Assembly (NCBI RefSeq): GCF_023156505.1 | Contig: NZ_JALNMJ010000001.1 | Span: 310,001-374,000, forward strand | Origin: Roseibium sediminicola | Lineage (GTDB): Bacteria; Pseudomonadota; Alphaproteobacteria; Rhizobiales; Stappiaceae | Direction: 5' to 3' | Length of the DNA: 64,000 nucleotides | In this document: positions 27,950 to 37,292 of the stretch, piece by piece | Layout of the letters: every line of letters starts with the position of its first letter | Numbering within the stretch: position 1 is the first letter of the stretch | Notes under the pieces: generated by a model | What the model saw: only the letters and a program-made list of their open reading frames with translations | What the model was told of the DNA's origin: nothing | Databases searched by the model: none | Translations under genes and position numbers: made by a program

Positions 27950-28936
27950 ATGAACATCAAACAATCCGTTTCCGCTGCCGCGGCGCTGCTGCTGGCCGGC
28001 ACGATGACCGCGGGCGCCACCGAACTGCGCCTGTCGCACCAATGGTCCACCGGCGATGTCCGCCACAAGGTTGCTCAGATCGTCGCAGACGAAGTTGCTG
28101 CCGCCGATGTCGATCTCGACATCAAGATCTTTCCCTCAAAATCCTTGTTGAAGCCGCGAGAGCAATACAAGCCGCTGACCCGTGGTCTGCTGGACATGAC
28201 CGTGTTGCCGCTCAGCTATGCCGGCGGTCAGCAGCCGGCCTACAATCTGACGCTGATGCCGGGCCTGGTGAAGAACCACGACCACGCCGCCCGCATGAAC
28301 GAGAGCCCGTTCATGGAAGCCATTGAGGAAATCATGGCTGGCGACGACGTCATGGTGCTGGTGCACGGTTATCTGGCCGGCGGTTTTGCCGGCAAGAACA
28401 AGTGCATCACCTCGCCGGACGACATGGAAGGTCTACAGACCCGTGCTGCTGGCAAGGCATTCGAGCAGATGCTGGCCGGAGCAGGGGCCTCCATCGCCTC
28501 GATGGCGTCGTCCGAAATCTACAACGCAATGCAGTCCGGCGTGCTGGATGCCGCCAACACGTCGTCTTCGTCCTTCGTCAGCTACCGTATCTACGAGCAG
28601 GTCTCGTGCTATACGCCCGCCGGCGAATACGCGCTCTGGTTCATGTACCAGCCGCTCCTGATGAACAAGACCGCCTTCGAAGGCCTGAACGAGGCGCAGC
28701 AGAAGGCCCTGCTGGCTGGAGCCGCCAAGGCCGAGGCCTACTATCTGGAAGAAGCCAAGAAGGAAGATGCGGCCTCCGCCGAAGTCTTCCGTGAGAACGG
28801 TGTCGAGATCGCCGAAATGAGCGCCGCGGACTTTGACGCCTGGCGGGCATTGGCCAAGGAAACCTCCTACAAGGCGTTTGTCGAGGAAACGCCGGACGGT
28901 CAGAAACTGCTCGATCTGGCACTGTCGGTCGAGTGA
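27950..28936 (+). CDS. matP: TRAP transporter substrate-binding protein for malonate
   Basis: Periplasmic DctP-family receptor of 328 residues with a signal peptide (about 1-22, ending AGATE). The conserved arginine region TRAAGKAFEQ near residue 164 binds the carboxylate in DctP proteins. GGAGG precedes ATG by 6 bases. It heads the matPQM-matA-matB cluster, and the presence of malonyl-CoA synthetase and decarboxylase downstream makes malonate the expected ligand. A hairpin after its stop likely boosts its expression over the membrane subunits. Confidence 0.9.
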   Translation: MNIKQSVSAAAALLLAGTMTAGATELRLSHQWSTGDVRHKVAQIVADEVAAADVDLDIKIFPSKSLLKPREQYKPLTRGLLDMTVLPLSYAGGQQPAYNLTLMPGLVKNHDHAARMNESPFMEAIEEIMAGDDVMVLVHGYLAGGFAGKNKCITSPDDMEGLQTRAAGKAFEQMLAGAGASIASMASSEIYNAMQSGVLDAANTSSSSFVSYRIYEQVSCYTPAGEYALWFMYQPLLMNKTAFEGLNEAQQKALLAGAAKAEAYYLEEAKKEDAASAEVFRENGVEIAEMSAADFDAWRALAKETSYKAFVEETPDGQKLLDLALSVE

Positions 28937-28947
28937 CAATCTGAGAC

Positions 28948-28970
28948 CGGGGTGGCGCAGCGCCACCCCG
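28948..28970 (+). terminator. Attenuator hairpin after matP
   Basis: CGGGGTGGCG and CGCCACCCCG form a near-perfect 10-bp stem with a 3-base loop, followed by ATTTTCTTT. It probably permits partial termination, giving more binding protein than permease. Confidence 0.65.
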
Positions 28971-29003
28971 ATTTTCTTTCCCAGGTTTTCCAAGGAGTGA
29001 CCC

Positions 29004-29552
29004 ATGGCGGGCCACAGTTCGGCTGCCGTTGCGCATGCCGGTAACAATCCCTTTTTGCGCATCGTCGCAGCGATCTCCACGGTGGCGGGCTGGTGCGCCG
29101 CAGCCATGATCGTCATCGCGGTTGCGATCACCTGCCAGATGATTTTCGTCCGGTTTGTCTTGAATGAATCCACCATCTGGCAGACCGAGGCAGTGATCTA
29201 TCTGGTCATCGCGGCAACGCTGGTCGGCTTGCCTTACGTGCAACGCCTGCGCGGCCATGTGAATGTCGACCTCTTTCCCCTGTCGCTGCCGCCGCGCGCC
29301 CGCTGGCTCCTGGCCGTCGTCACCCTGTCGGCCTCAATCGCGATCATCGCGGTGATGCTCTATTACGGCTACGAATACTGGCATTTCGCCTTTTCGCGCG
29401 GCTGGACCTCCGACACGGTCTGGGGCGTTCGGCTCTGGATCCCCTATCTGTCGATCCCTGTCGGCTTCGGCCTGCTCCTGCTGCAGCTAGTCGCCGATCT
29501 GATTGCTGTCCTGATCGGTGTCGACAAACCCTTCGGCCTGGAGGACGCGTAA
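29004..29552 (+). CDS. matQ: TRAP transporter small permease (DctQ type)
   Basis: A 182-residue membrane protein with four hydrophobic helices (about 25-47, 60-76, 94-115 and 140-165), as in DctQ proteins that support the large permease. AAGGAG lies 6 bases before the ATG. Its TAA overlaps the next start in TAATG. It is part of the sodium-driven malonate TRAP transporter. Confidence 0.93.
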   Translation: MAGHSSAAVAHAGNNPFLRIVAAISTVAGWCAAAMIVIAVAITCQMIFVRFVLNESTIWQTEAVIYLVIAATLVGLPYVQRLRGHVNVDLFPLSLPPRARWLLAVVTLSASIAIIAVMLYYGYEYWHFAFSRGWTSDTVWGVRLWIPYLSIPVGFGLLLLQLVADLIAVLIGVDKPFGLEDA

Positions 29553-30868
29553 TGGATCCGCTTCTTCTCGGTCTTCTGGTGGCCGTTGCCACCATCCTGG
29601 TGCTGTTCTCCGGCGTCTCGGTCGCCATCGGGCTGCTGATTGTCTCAGCCGGCTTCCTGATCATGTTCGATGGCGCCCGCTCCCTGGAGCTGATGCCGGA
29701 AATCCTGTTCGGCAAGCTCGACAATTTCGCGCTTCTGTCGATCCCGATGTTTATCATCATGGGCGCCTCGATCGCCTCGACACGCGCGGGCGCGGATCTT
29801 TATGAGGCGCTCGAACGCTGGCTGACTCGCGTGCCCGGCGGGCTGGTCGTCTCCAATCTCGGCGCCTGTGCATTGTTCGCGGCCATGTCCGGATCCTCGC
29901 CGGCGACCTGCGCCGCCATCGGCAAGATGGGCATTCCCGAAATGCGCAAGCGCGGTTATCCGGACGGGGTCGCCGCCGGCTCGATCGCCGCCGGCGGCAC
30001 GCTCGGCATCCTGATCCCGCCCTCGGTCACCATGATCGTCTACGGCATCTCGACCGAGACCTCGATCGGGCGGCTGTTCCTGGCGGGCGTCGTTCCGGGC
30101 TTCATGCTGATGGGCCTGTTCATGGCCTGGTCGCTTTATTCGACCTGGAAGAGCGGCAATGCCAGCGTGCTCAGCGCGGGCAGCTATACCTGGGCGGAAA
30201 AATTCGAGATCCTGCCCCGGGTGCTGCCGTTCCTGGCAATCATCCTGGGCGTGCTTTACGCCATGTATGGCGGCATCGCGACGCCGTCCGAGACGGCGGC
30301 GGTCGGTGCTCTCCTCTGCCTCTTGATCGCCATCGTCATCTACAAGCTCTGGAACCCCGCCTCGCTCTGGGTGGTCCTGCGGGACAGCACCAAGGAAAGC
30401 GTGATGATCCTGTTCATCATCGCGGCTGCCGGAGTGTTTTCCTACATGCTGTCGTCGCTGTTCATCACCCAGGCAATCGCCGAATGGATCGGCACGCTCG
30501 ATGTGAACCGATGGGTGCTGATGGCGGCGGTGAATGTATTCCTGCTGATTGCGGGGTTTTTCCTGCCGCCGGTTGCCGTCATCCTGATGGCCGCGCCGAT
30601 CCTGCTGCCGATCATCACCACGGCCGGTTTCGATCCGATCTGGTTCGCGGTGGTGCTGACCATCAACATGGAAATCGGGCTGATCTCGCCGCCGGTCGGG
30701 CTGAACCTCTATGTGATCAACGGCATAGCGCCGGACATTTCCCTGCAGACAATCCTGAAAGGCTCGCTGCCCTTCGTTGCCTGCATGTTCGTGGCAATCC
30801 TGCTTCTTTGTCTCTTCCCGGAACTGGCCACCTGGCTGCCGGACTTCGTCATGGGAGAAAGACTGTGA
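29552..30868 (+). CDS. matM: TRAP transporter large permease (DctM type)
   Basis: A 438-residue transmembrane subunit that forms the translocation path of the TRAP transporter. Family motifs include SGSSPATCAAIGKMGIPEM near residue 112 and GTLGILIPPSVTMIVYG near residue 150. It is coupled to the small permease at TAATG and to matA at TGATG. The tight linkage to malonate enzymes supports malonate as substrate. Confidence 0.95.
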   Translation: MDPLLLGLLVAVATILVLFSGVSVAIGLLIVSAGFLIMFDGARSLELMPEILFGKLDNFALLSIPMFIIMGASIASTRAGADLYEALERWLTRVPGGLVVSNLGACALFAAMSGSSPATCAAIGKMGIPEMRKRGYPDGVAAGSIAAGGTLGILIPPSVTMIVYGISTETSIGRLFLAGVVPGFMLMGLFMAWSLYSTWKSGNASVLSAGSYTWAEKFEILPRVLPFLAIILGVLYAMYGGIATPSETAAVGALLCLLIAIVIYKLWNPASLWVVLRDSTKESVMILFIIAAAGVFSYMLSSLFITQAIAEWIGTLDVNRWVLMAAVNVFLLIAGFFLPPVAVILMAAPILLPIITTAGFDPIWFAVVLTINMEIGLISPPVGLNLYVINGIAPDISLQTILKGSLPFVACMFVAILLLCLFPELATWLPDFVMGERL

Positions 30869-32124
30869 TGTTTCTGGCGGACATTCTCAGCACCGTCTTT
30901 GAGCGCAGGTACCGCCCCTGGGGCACGGAGAAGCCGGATGACCGGCCCATGGAAACACTGGTCTCCGACCTGATCGGGGCGACCGGCGAGGTGTCCGGGG
31001 TCACCATGGCCCGTCAGATCCTGAGCCGCTACGAGGTCATGGTGGACGCGGAGAAACGGGACTTCTTCCGGTTCCTGGCCACCGGTCTGGCCGTGTCGGC
31101 ATCGGACGTGCGCGCCGCGCTCGAGCTCTATGACAAGGGCCAGTCCAAGGCCAGCTACCGGGCCTTTATGGAAGCGGTGGAACCGCCGCGGCAGGAGCTG
31201 ATCCGACGCCTCAACCAGGTCCCCGACGCGACACGGCTTCTGGTGCGCATGCGCGAGGATCTGCTGCGCCTCTCCCGGGGGGACGATGCGCTTCAGGCAC
31301 TCGATCTCGATTTCCGGCACCTGTTTGCCAGCTGGTTTAATCGCGGCTTTCTGGTGCTGCGGCCGATCAACTGGGAAAGCCCGGCGCAGCTTCTTGAAAA
31401 GATCATCGCCTATGAGGCCGTGCACGCGATCGACAGCTGGGACGACCTGAGGCGGCGTCTGGAACCGAAAGACCGTCGCTGCTTTGCCTTCCTGCATCCG
31501 GTGATGCCGGACGAGCCACTGATCTTTGTCGAGGTCGCCTTGACGAAGGGGATCCCCGGTTCCGTCCAGCACCTTCTGGCGGAAGACCGGTCCGTGATCG
31601 AAGGGGAGGCTGCCGATACGGCTGTCTTCTATTCGATCTCCAACTGCCAGGCGGGACTTGCAGGCATTTCCTTCGGCAATTCCCTGATCAAGCAGGTGGC
31701 GGCCGATCTCGCGCTCGAATTGCCGGGCCTGAAGACCTTTGTCACCCTGTCGCCGATCCCGGGCCTGACGAAATGGCTCGAGGCCGAAGGCATTGGTTAT
31801 GACCCGGAAGATGATGAGCGGATGCGCCGGCTCGCCGCCCGTTACCTTATGACCGCCAAACGCAAGGACGGCCTGCCGCTCGACCCGGTTGCCCGGTTCC
31901 ATCTCGGCAACGGAGCGCTGGTGCACCAGGTCCATGCCGGCGCGGATCTGTCCGCGAAGGGGCAGAAGCAATCGGCCGGCGTGATGGTCAACTATCTCTA
32001 TGACCTGAAAAAAGTGACGCAGAACCACGAGCGTTTCGCGTCCAGCCGGGACATTGCTGCTTCCCCCGAAATCCGGTCGCTTGCCGCGGCCGTCCCTGAA
32101 GACGCTCTTGCCGTGGGAGCCTGA
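30868..32124 (+). CDS. matA: Malonyl-CoA decarboxylase
   Basis: Converts malonyl-CoA to acetyl-CoA and CO2, the final step of malonate use. The 418-residue protein has the helical N-terminal MCD domain (about residues 10-90) followed by the acetyltransferase-like catalytic domain with FAFLHPVMPDEPL and SISNCQAGLAGISFGNSLIK (shown partly as AGLAGISFGN). A His in RFHLGNGA is the expected catalytic base region. ATG at 30868 overlaps the matM stop. It is followed 3 bases later by matB. Confidence 0.94.
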   Translation: MFLADILSTVFERRYRPWGTEKPDDRPMETLVSDLIGATGEVSGVTMARQILSRYEVMVDAEKRDFFRFLATGLAVSASDVRAALELYDKGQSKASYRAFMEAVEPPRQELIRRLNQVPDATRLLVRMREDLLRLSRGDDALQALDLDFRHLFASWFNRGFLVLRPINWESPAQLLEKIIAYEAVHAIDSWDDLRRRLEPKDRRCFAFLHPVMPDEPLIFVEVALTKGIPGSVQHLLAEDRSVIEGEAADTAVFYSISNCQAGLAGISFGNSLIKQVAADLALELPGLKTFVTLSPIPGLTKWLEAEGIGYDPEDDERMRRLAARYLMTAKRKDGLPLDPVARFHLGNGALVHQVHAGADLSAKGQKQSAGVMVNYLYDLKKVTQNHERFASSRDIAASPEIRSLAAAVPEDALAVGA

Positions 32125-32127
32125 CCG

Positions 32128-33645
32128 ATGAGCAACCCCCTTTACGACCAACTTTTCGGCAAACATGCCGGCAAGGACACACCGTTCCTGATTTTCCGGG
32201 ACGGGACAAGCCTCAGCCACGCCGCCTTCTTGGAGACGTCGGCGCAGATTGCCCATGTGCTGACAGAAGCAGACCTGAAACCGGGTGACCGCCTGGCGGC
32301 GCAGGTGCAGAAATCCGCAAGTGCCCTGGCGCTTTATTGCGCCTGTGCCCAGGCTGGCATTGTCTTTCTGCCGCTCAACACAGCCTATACGGTCGACGAA
32401 CTGAGCTATTTCATCGAGAACAGCGGTGCCAGGATCGTGGTCTGCGACGCCGCCAGCGAATCCTCCCTGGCGCCTGTCGCTGCACGGTTGGGTGCGCGGA
32501 TCGAGACGTTGAACGCTGATGAAACCGGATCGCTTACCGATCGCGCCAAACAGATGCCGCCGCAGTTCCCGACAGTGGATCGCTCGGAAGACGATCTCGC
32601 TGCCTTCCTCTACACATCGGGAACAACGGGCCGTTCCAAGGGCGCGATGCTGACCCAGGCGAACCTGCTTTCCAACTCTGCAACACTGGCGGAGCTGTGG
32701 CGGTTTACCGACAGGGATGTGCTGCTGCACGCCCTGCCGATCTTCCACACGCACGGGCTGTTTGTGGCCACCAACGTGTCGCTGATGGCCGGCGGCGCGA
32801 TGCTGTTCCTGCCGAAATTCGAACAGGATGCCATGATCGAGTTGATGCCGAAGGCAACCGCCATGATGGGCGTGCCGACATTCTACACAAGGCTTCTCTC
32901 TGACAACAGGTTCACCGCCGAGCTGACCCGGGGCATGCGCCTCTTCATCTCCGGCAGCGCGCCGCTGCTTGCCGACACGCACAAGGAGTTCGAGGCCCGC
33001 ACCGGCCACCGGATTCTTGAGCGCTACGGCATGACCGAAACCAACATGAACACCTCCAACCCTTACGACGGCGAGCGCCGGGCCGGGACGGTCGGCTTTC
33101 CGCTGCCGGGCGTGGACCTGAAGATCACCGATCCGGAAACGGGGGCAACGCTGCCGGCGGAAACCGTCGGTCAGATCGAGGTGCGTGGACCGAATGTCTT
33201 CAAGGGCTATTGGCAGATGCCGGACAAGACCGCGGCGGAACTGCGCGCGGACGGCTTTTTCATCACCGGCGATCTCGGCAAGATCGACGCGGACGGTTAT
33301 GTCCACATCGTCGGCCGCAACAAGGACCTGATCATCTCCGGCGGCTACAACATCTATCCCAAGGAGATTGAACTGGTTCTGGACGCCCTGCCGGGTGTCC
33401 GGGAAAGTGCCGTGATCGGCGTGCCGCATGCGGATTTCGGCGAGACCGTGCTGGGGCTCGTTGTGCCGGACGCGCCGACAGCACCGGATCTGGACAGGAT
33501 TCTGGAAGTCGCCGGGTCCTCACTGGCCCGGTTCAAGCATCCCAGAAAACTCATCCTGATCGACAGCCTGCCGCGCAACACCATGGGTAAGGTCCAGAAG
33601 AACATTCTGCGCGAGCAATACAAGGATGTGTTTGAAACGGCGTGA
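32128..33645 (+). CDS. matB: Malonyl-CoA synthetase
   Basis: AMP-forming acyl-CoA synthetase that activates malonate with ATP and CoA. The 505-residue protein shows the AMP-binding signature LYTSGTTGRSKGAML near residue 166, ERYGMTETNMNT and the hinge/C-domain lysine region PRNTMGKVQKN. A neighbouring decarboxylase and TRAP transporter make malonate, not methylmalonate, the main substrate. It closes the operon; a modest hairpin lies after the stop. Confidence 0.95.
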   Translation: MSNPLYDQLFGKHAGKDTPFLIFRDGTSLSHAAFLETSAQIAHVLTEADLKPGDRLAAQVQKSASALALYCACAQAGIVFLPLNTAYTVDELSYFIENSGARIVVCDAASESSLAPVAARLGARIETLNADETGSLTDRAKQMPPQFPTVDRSEDDLAAFLYTSGTTGRSKGAMLTQANLLSNSATLAELWRFTDRDVLLHALPIFHTHGLFVATNVSLMAGGAMLFLPKFEQDAMIELMPKATAMMGVPTFYTRLLSDNRFTAELTRGMRLFISGSAPLLADTHKEFEARTGHRILERYGMTETNMNTSNPYDGERRAGTVGFPLPGVDLKITDPETGATLPAETVGQIEVRGPNVFKGYWQMPDKTAAELRADGFFITGDLGKIDADGYVHIVGRNKDLIISGGYNIYPKEIELVLDALPGVRESAVIGVPHADFGETVLGLVVPDAPTAPDLDRILEVAGSSLARFKHPRKLILIDSLPRNTMGKVQKNILREQYKDVFETA

Positions 33646-33681
33646 GCCGCAGACTTCCGTGTTGCTGGACGTTCCTGCGGC
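33646..33681 (+). terminator. Possible terminator after matB
   Basis: GCCGCAG (33646-33652) and CTGCGGC (33675-33681) form a 7-bp stem with a 22-base loop, followed by TGGTTTCGG. The long loop makes it a weak candidate. Confidence 0.35.
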
Positions 33682-33747
33682 TGGTTTCGGTTGGCTTGAT
33701 TTCGGCTCGCGTGTTAGCTCTGGAAAAAGCAATTTCGGAGCAGTGAC

Positions 33748-34251
33748 ATGAACGAGCCGCAAGCCGACCAGGGCAAGCCGCAGACATCGGACATCGTCAT
33801 TCGGTTGACGCGCTATGCGCAGATCCCGATGCTGATCGGTCTTGCCGTCGCGATGGTGCTGTTTCTCATCACATTTTTCATCGACATTTACGACGCGATC
33901 CAGACGTTCGAGTTTCTGGACCGCAAGAAGACCATTCTGCTGATCCTCAACCTGCTCGACATGGTGTTCATCGCCAACCTCTTGATCATGGTCGCGACCA
34001 ACACCTACAACACCTTCCTGCTCAAGAAATCAGTGCACGGGGACGACTATATTCAGCAGGGTGAAAAGGCCTACCGGCGCATGAAACACAGGATCGTGTC
34101 GACGATCATCATCATCTCGTCGATCCATGTGCTGAGTGAACTCTTGGAATTTTCGCAGACCTCACCGCTGCAGGTGGCCGCCCTGTTCGGCTTTCACCTG
34201 ATCCTGCTGGCGACCTACGTGGTCACCAATGTCTTCCGGACAAACGATTGA
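33748..34251 (+). CDS. YqhA/UPF0114-family membrane protein
   Basis: A 167-residue protein with four hydrophobic helices (about 25-46, 68-88, 110-130 and 138-158), matching the UPF0114 (YqhA) family. The stretch LNLLDMVFIANLLIMV is typical. Its biochemical role is not known. It is transcribed alone, convergent with the SleB-type hydrolase gene. Confidence 0.87.
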   Translation: MNEPQADQGKPQTSDIVIRLTRYAQIPMLIGLAVAMVLFLITFFIDIYDAIQTFEFLDRKKTILLILNLLDMVFIANLLIMVATNTYNTFLLKKSVHGDDYIQQGEKAYRRMKHRIVSTIIIISSIHVLSELLEFSQTSPLQVAALFGFHLILLATYVVTNVFRTND

Positions 34252-34272
34252 ACCGGGCGGAAGGCAGATGGA

Positions 34273-35520
34273 TCAGTTCCAGCCGCCGGCATAGGTCTTG
34301 TAGAAAATGTGCAGCCCGACCTGGCCACGCTTGGCCATCGCCTTCGCCCACCGCGGATTGACATAGGTCGCGTGGTAATGGGTCGAAGCGTCAACCATCT
34401 TGGAATAGCGCTTGCCGTCAAGCACTTCCCTGGCCAGCCGCTGCGCTGTTTTCCAGGCCGCCGGGCTTGAGATCCGGTCCTTGATGCCGTCACAGGCAAA
34501 GGAGAACTGGCAGCGGTTGCGCTTGTGCTTGTTCTGGTAGACGACGCCGCAGATCGAGCCCGGATAGGCCGGGTTCTTGACGCGGTTCAGAACCACCTGG
34601 GCAACAGCCACCTGGCCCTCTTCGCTTTCGCCGCGCGCCTCAAAATAGATCGCCTCGGCCAGGCAACGCTGCTCCTTCTGGGAGCCGACGGAGAGCGGCA
34701 ACGGCACCTGGGCCCACCAATGCGGGTTTTCCGGGTCTTCGGGCGGCGGCATGTCCTGCTCGTATTTGGCCGCGCCGAACAGGGCATCGAACGGTTCCTT
34801 GGTCTCCTTGACGCTGTTGGGCGCATAAGCGGAAACCAGAGAAAAACTGGCGGCGGCCGCGTTGCGGGCCATCATCACCTTCTGCAGGTCGAGAGGCCCG
34901 TCTTCCAGCAAGCCGTCCTGGCCGGCCTTGGCCAGGCGGGAAGTTTCCTTGGCATCGAGCGGCTGAGCCTTGACGAAGGCAACGCGAGGCAGGTCCTCGT
35001 GTTTTTTCTCCGTCGAGATCAGGCTGGACATGGCGTAGAGATTGCCGGCGGCACGGTCGACCATCTGACGGTCAGGGGCCATGGTGATCAGCCGGTCGGC
35101 TTTTGCTGAGACGTTGGTCTCGATCTTGTCGGGCAGCTCGGTCGGCCGGGAGTTGCGGGCGACGTCCTCCAGGCCGGTCACAGGCCGGGCTTCGAAATTC
35201 TTGTCCGCGGAGGTCAGTGTCAGGACCGGGGCCACGGTGGGATCGGGCACGGGCGTCGAGCCGAGCGCCAGTTTGGGTGTCAATTTCGTGGTGTAATTGG
35301 CGGGCTCAAGCGACATCATCCAGCGCGGCGTCTCGTGCGAGCGCGCATTGATGAGGGCGACAATATCCTGATTGCCAATTGTGCCGCCGAGGCCGAGCCA
35401 GGCGAGGGGACAGGCAACAAGAACGTATTTGAGCCGGCGCATGCGCGCGCGGACCGGGCCGTATTCCTGAGTCACTTTTGAAGAAAACCGCTTCCTGTTG
35501 CGGGACTTAGGGCCAGACAT
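34273..35520 (-). CDS. SleB-type cell wall hydrolase
   Basis: A 415-residue protein with an N-terminal basic stretch and one hydrophobic segment (about residues 30-46) that may be an uncleaved anchor. A ~250-residue linker without motifs precedes the C-terminal hydrolase_2 (SleB) domain. There, CLAEAIYFEARGESEEGQVA and VLNRVKNPAYP are diagnostic, with Glu as the probable catalytic residue. It should cleave peptidoglycan as a lytic transglycosylase or amidase. ATG at 35520 is preferred; ATG at 35442 is an alternative nearer the hydrophobic segment. Confidence 0.87.
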   Translation of the reverse strand: MSGPKSRNRKRFSSKVTQEYGPVRARMRRLKYVLVACPLAWLGLGGTIGNQDIVALINARSHETPRWMMSLEPANYTTKLTPKLALGSTPVPDPTVAPVLTLTSADKNFEARPVTGLEDVARNSRPTELPDKIETNVSAKADRLITMAPDRQMVDRAAGNLYAMSSLISTEKKHEDLPRVAFVKAQPLDAKETSRLAKAGQDGLLEDGPLDLQKVMMARNAAAASFSLVSAYAPNSVKETKEPFDALFGAAKYEQDMPPPEDPENPHWWAQVPLPLSVGSQKEQRCLAEAIYFEARGESEEGQVAVAQVVLNRVKNPAYPGSICGVVYQNKHKRNRCQFSFACDGIKDRISSPAAWKTAQRLAREVLDGKRYSKMVDASTHYHATYVNPRWAKAMAKRGQVGLHIFYKTYAGGWN

Positions 35521-35731
35521 ACGCAGCCAACTCCAACTCGGTACACATCTTCCCAGGAACGCGGGAAGATCAGAGTGAACGCCGTGTAAACGGCAACACC
35601 GGAATTGAAGATGTGCGCTTAACCTTGAAAGAGCGTTAATAAGAAAGGAAATCGCGGAAAAACCTGCCGCAACCGGCTTCAATTACGGCACTTATGGTTA
35701 ATTATACGAAGAAGTTACAAGGGGAATGGTG

Positions 35732-36715
35732 TCAGCGGCCGCCGACCCTGAGGCCCGGCGCCGGCCGTTCGCTCATCAGCTGGTGACGGAATCGGAACAG
35801 GGCCGCCGGGCGTCCGCCGGTGGCGGTGGAGGTCGCGCCGGTCGGTTCGACCAGATCGGCATTTTCAACCAGTCGGCGGAAATTCTGCTTGTGCAGATGA
35901 CGACCGGAAATGGCTTCGACGGAGGTCTGCAGCTCCGTCAGCGTGAAGGTCTCCGGCATCAGCTCGAAGATCACCGGCCGGTATTTCAGTTTGCCGCGCA
36001 GGCGCGAGATTGCCGTCGCCAGCACCCGGCGATGGTCGAACCGCATCGGAACGCCGAGGGCAGGCAGGCTGTCGCGATTCAGAGCCGCCCGGCGCCCATC
36101 CGTCCGGGCCTCGGCGACGAGACCGGCTTCATAAAGAAGTTCATAGCGCTCCAGCGCCCGTTCTTCGTCCCAGGAGGTGGCCTCCGTTCCGAAGGCCAGC
36201 CGGATACGCTCCTGGCGGCCGAGGGGACGGGGCGGTTCGCCGGCCTGGGGCGGTTCCTTGGCCCAGCCGTCCAGCGCAGGCAGAAGATCCCTGTCGAGAA
36301 GCTCCGGACGGCCGGTGCGCCAATCCTCCCAGGGGAAATAGTCGTACCAGGACCGCCAGGCGGATTTGTGCCGCGCCAGCATGTCCTCCGAATCCGCCGT
36401 CTGCCGGGTCAGCGCCAGATAGCCGACGGAGACGACGTGAGGACCTTCGTCTCCCGACACGCGGTGCCGACCCCGGTCTCCAAACGTATAGAGCTGTTCC
36501 ACGTAACCGAGCCTGAGTGCGGTCTGGTCTTCCACCCAGTCTCTGAGGCCGATTTCAAAGGTGCGGTGCCGGATCGGGTCGAACGGGCCGAAGGGCAGAC
36601 TGTCAAGTGCGTCGCCGCCGCTGTCATTCACATGCACAATCTGGGGCAAGCCGTCGGCAACGGACACGATGACCGCATTCAACCCGATTTCGATACTGGC
36701 TTGCCGGTGCGGCAT
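35732..36715 (-). CDS. nadQ: NadQ-type Nudix/winged-helix repressor of NAD synthesis
   Basis: A 327-residue protein with an N-terminal Nudix-like domain whose catalytic box is degenerate, retaining GYVEQLYTFGDRGR, and a C-terminal winged helix containing FELMPETFTLTELQ and GRHLHKQNFRRLVE. This is the architecture of NrtR and of NadQ (COG4111), the repressor of nadABC in alphaproteobacteria. The degenerate Nudix domain should sense an NAD-related ligand. A fitting operator precedes nadA at 17331-17349. It is last in a minus-strand cluster, 14 bases after the tyrosine phosphatase gene. Confidence 0.85.
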   Translation of the reverse strand: MPHRQASIEIGLNAVIVSVADGLPQIVHVNDSGGDALDSLPFGPFDPIRHRTFEIGLRDWVEDQTALRLGYVEQLYTFGDRGRHRVSGDEGPHVVSVGYLALTRQTADSEDMLARHKSAWRSWYDYFPWEDWRTGRPELLDRDLLPALDGWAKEPPQAGEPPRPLGRQERIRLAFGTEATSWDEERALERYELLYEAGLVAEARTDGRRAALNRDSLPALGVPMRFDHRRVLATAISRLRGKLKYRPVIFELMPETFTLTELQTSVEAISGRHLHKQNFRRLVENADLVEPTGATSTATGGRPAALFRFRHQLMSERPAPGLRVGGR

Positions 36716-36729
36716 GAAGGCTCCGTCGG

Positions 36730-37239
36730 TTAGGCGTCGATCGGCATGATGAAGGGGGTGCCTTCAAAGGCATTGGCACCGCGGCCGATGCCGCGAATGG
36801 CGTCGATCATGCGGCCGTCCCGGCCGAGCATCTTGTCAGCCATGGCGACGATCCGGGCATTGGGCGTTGCCGAAGGCGAGCGCTCGCGCAAGAGGGCGGC
36901 CAACTTGTATTCATCGGATTGCGGATTGAGGGCGCAAGCGGCGACATAGGCCCCGGCTGTCGAGCGGCTGATGCCGGCCCAGCAGTGGATCACCAGCGGC
37001 TCCTGCCGGTCCCAGTCCCGGATGAACGCCAGGAACGCCTCGACATGCTGTTCGCTGGCGGGGGTCATTCCTTCCACCGGAACGACGATGTCGTTGAAGG
37101 ACAGATTGAGATGCCGTTCGGGTGCGATACCGGCCGGTGTCGGCACGGGCATTTCCGCGTTGATCAAGGTGACCACGGATTTCGCGCCGGTCGCGGCGAC
37201 CGTTTCGGGCAGTTTGGCGAGGGAACAGACGTGCAGCAT
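36730..37239 (-). CDS. Tyrosine phosphatase-like protein
   Basis: A 169-residue dual-specificity-type phosphatase. The P-loop HCWAGISRSTAG fits HCx5RS, with the catalytic cysteine and arginine intact. An upstream DIVVP segment may supply the general acid aspartate. The start at 37239 (MLHVCSLAKL) is chosen from the domain boundary; the ribosome site is weak. It lies between an HD-domain gene and nadQ on the same strand. The physiological substrate is unknown. Confidence 0.83.
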   Translation of the reverse strand: MLHVCSLAKLPETVAATGAKSVVTLINAEMPVPTPAGIAPERHLNLSFNDIVVPVEGMTPASEQHVEAFLAFIRDWDRQEPLVIHCWAGISRSTAGAYVAACALNPQSDEYKLAALLRERSPSATPNARIVAMADKMLGRDGRMIDAIRGIGRGANAFEGTPFIMPIDA

Positions 37240-37292
37240 GACAGAACCGGTTATTGTATCTGCCAGTAAACTAGGGTTATTCGCCCGAAACG

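Noticed and set aside
30709-33429. A 906-codon open frame on the minus strand across the malonate genes
   Set aside because: It lies antisense to matA and matB, which have clear family motifs. Long antisense frames are expected from third-position GC bias, and the translation shows no domain.
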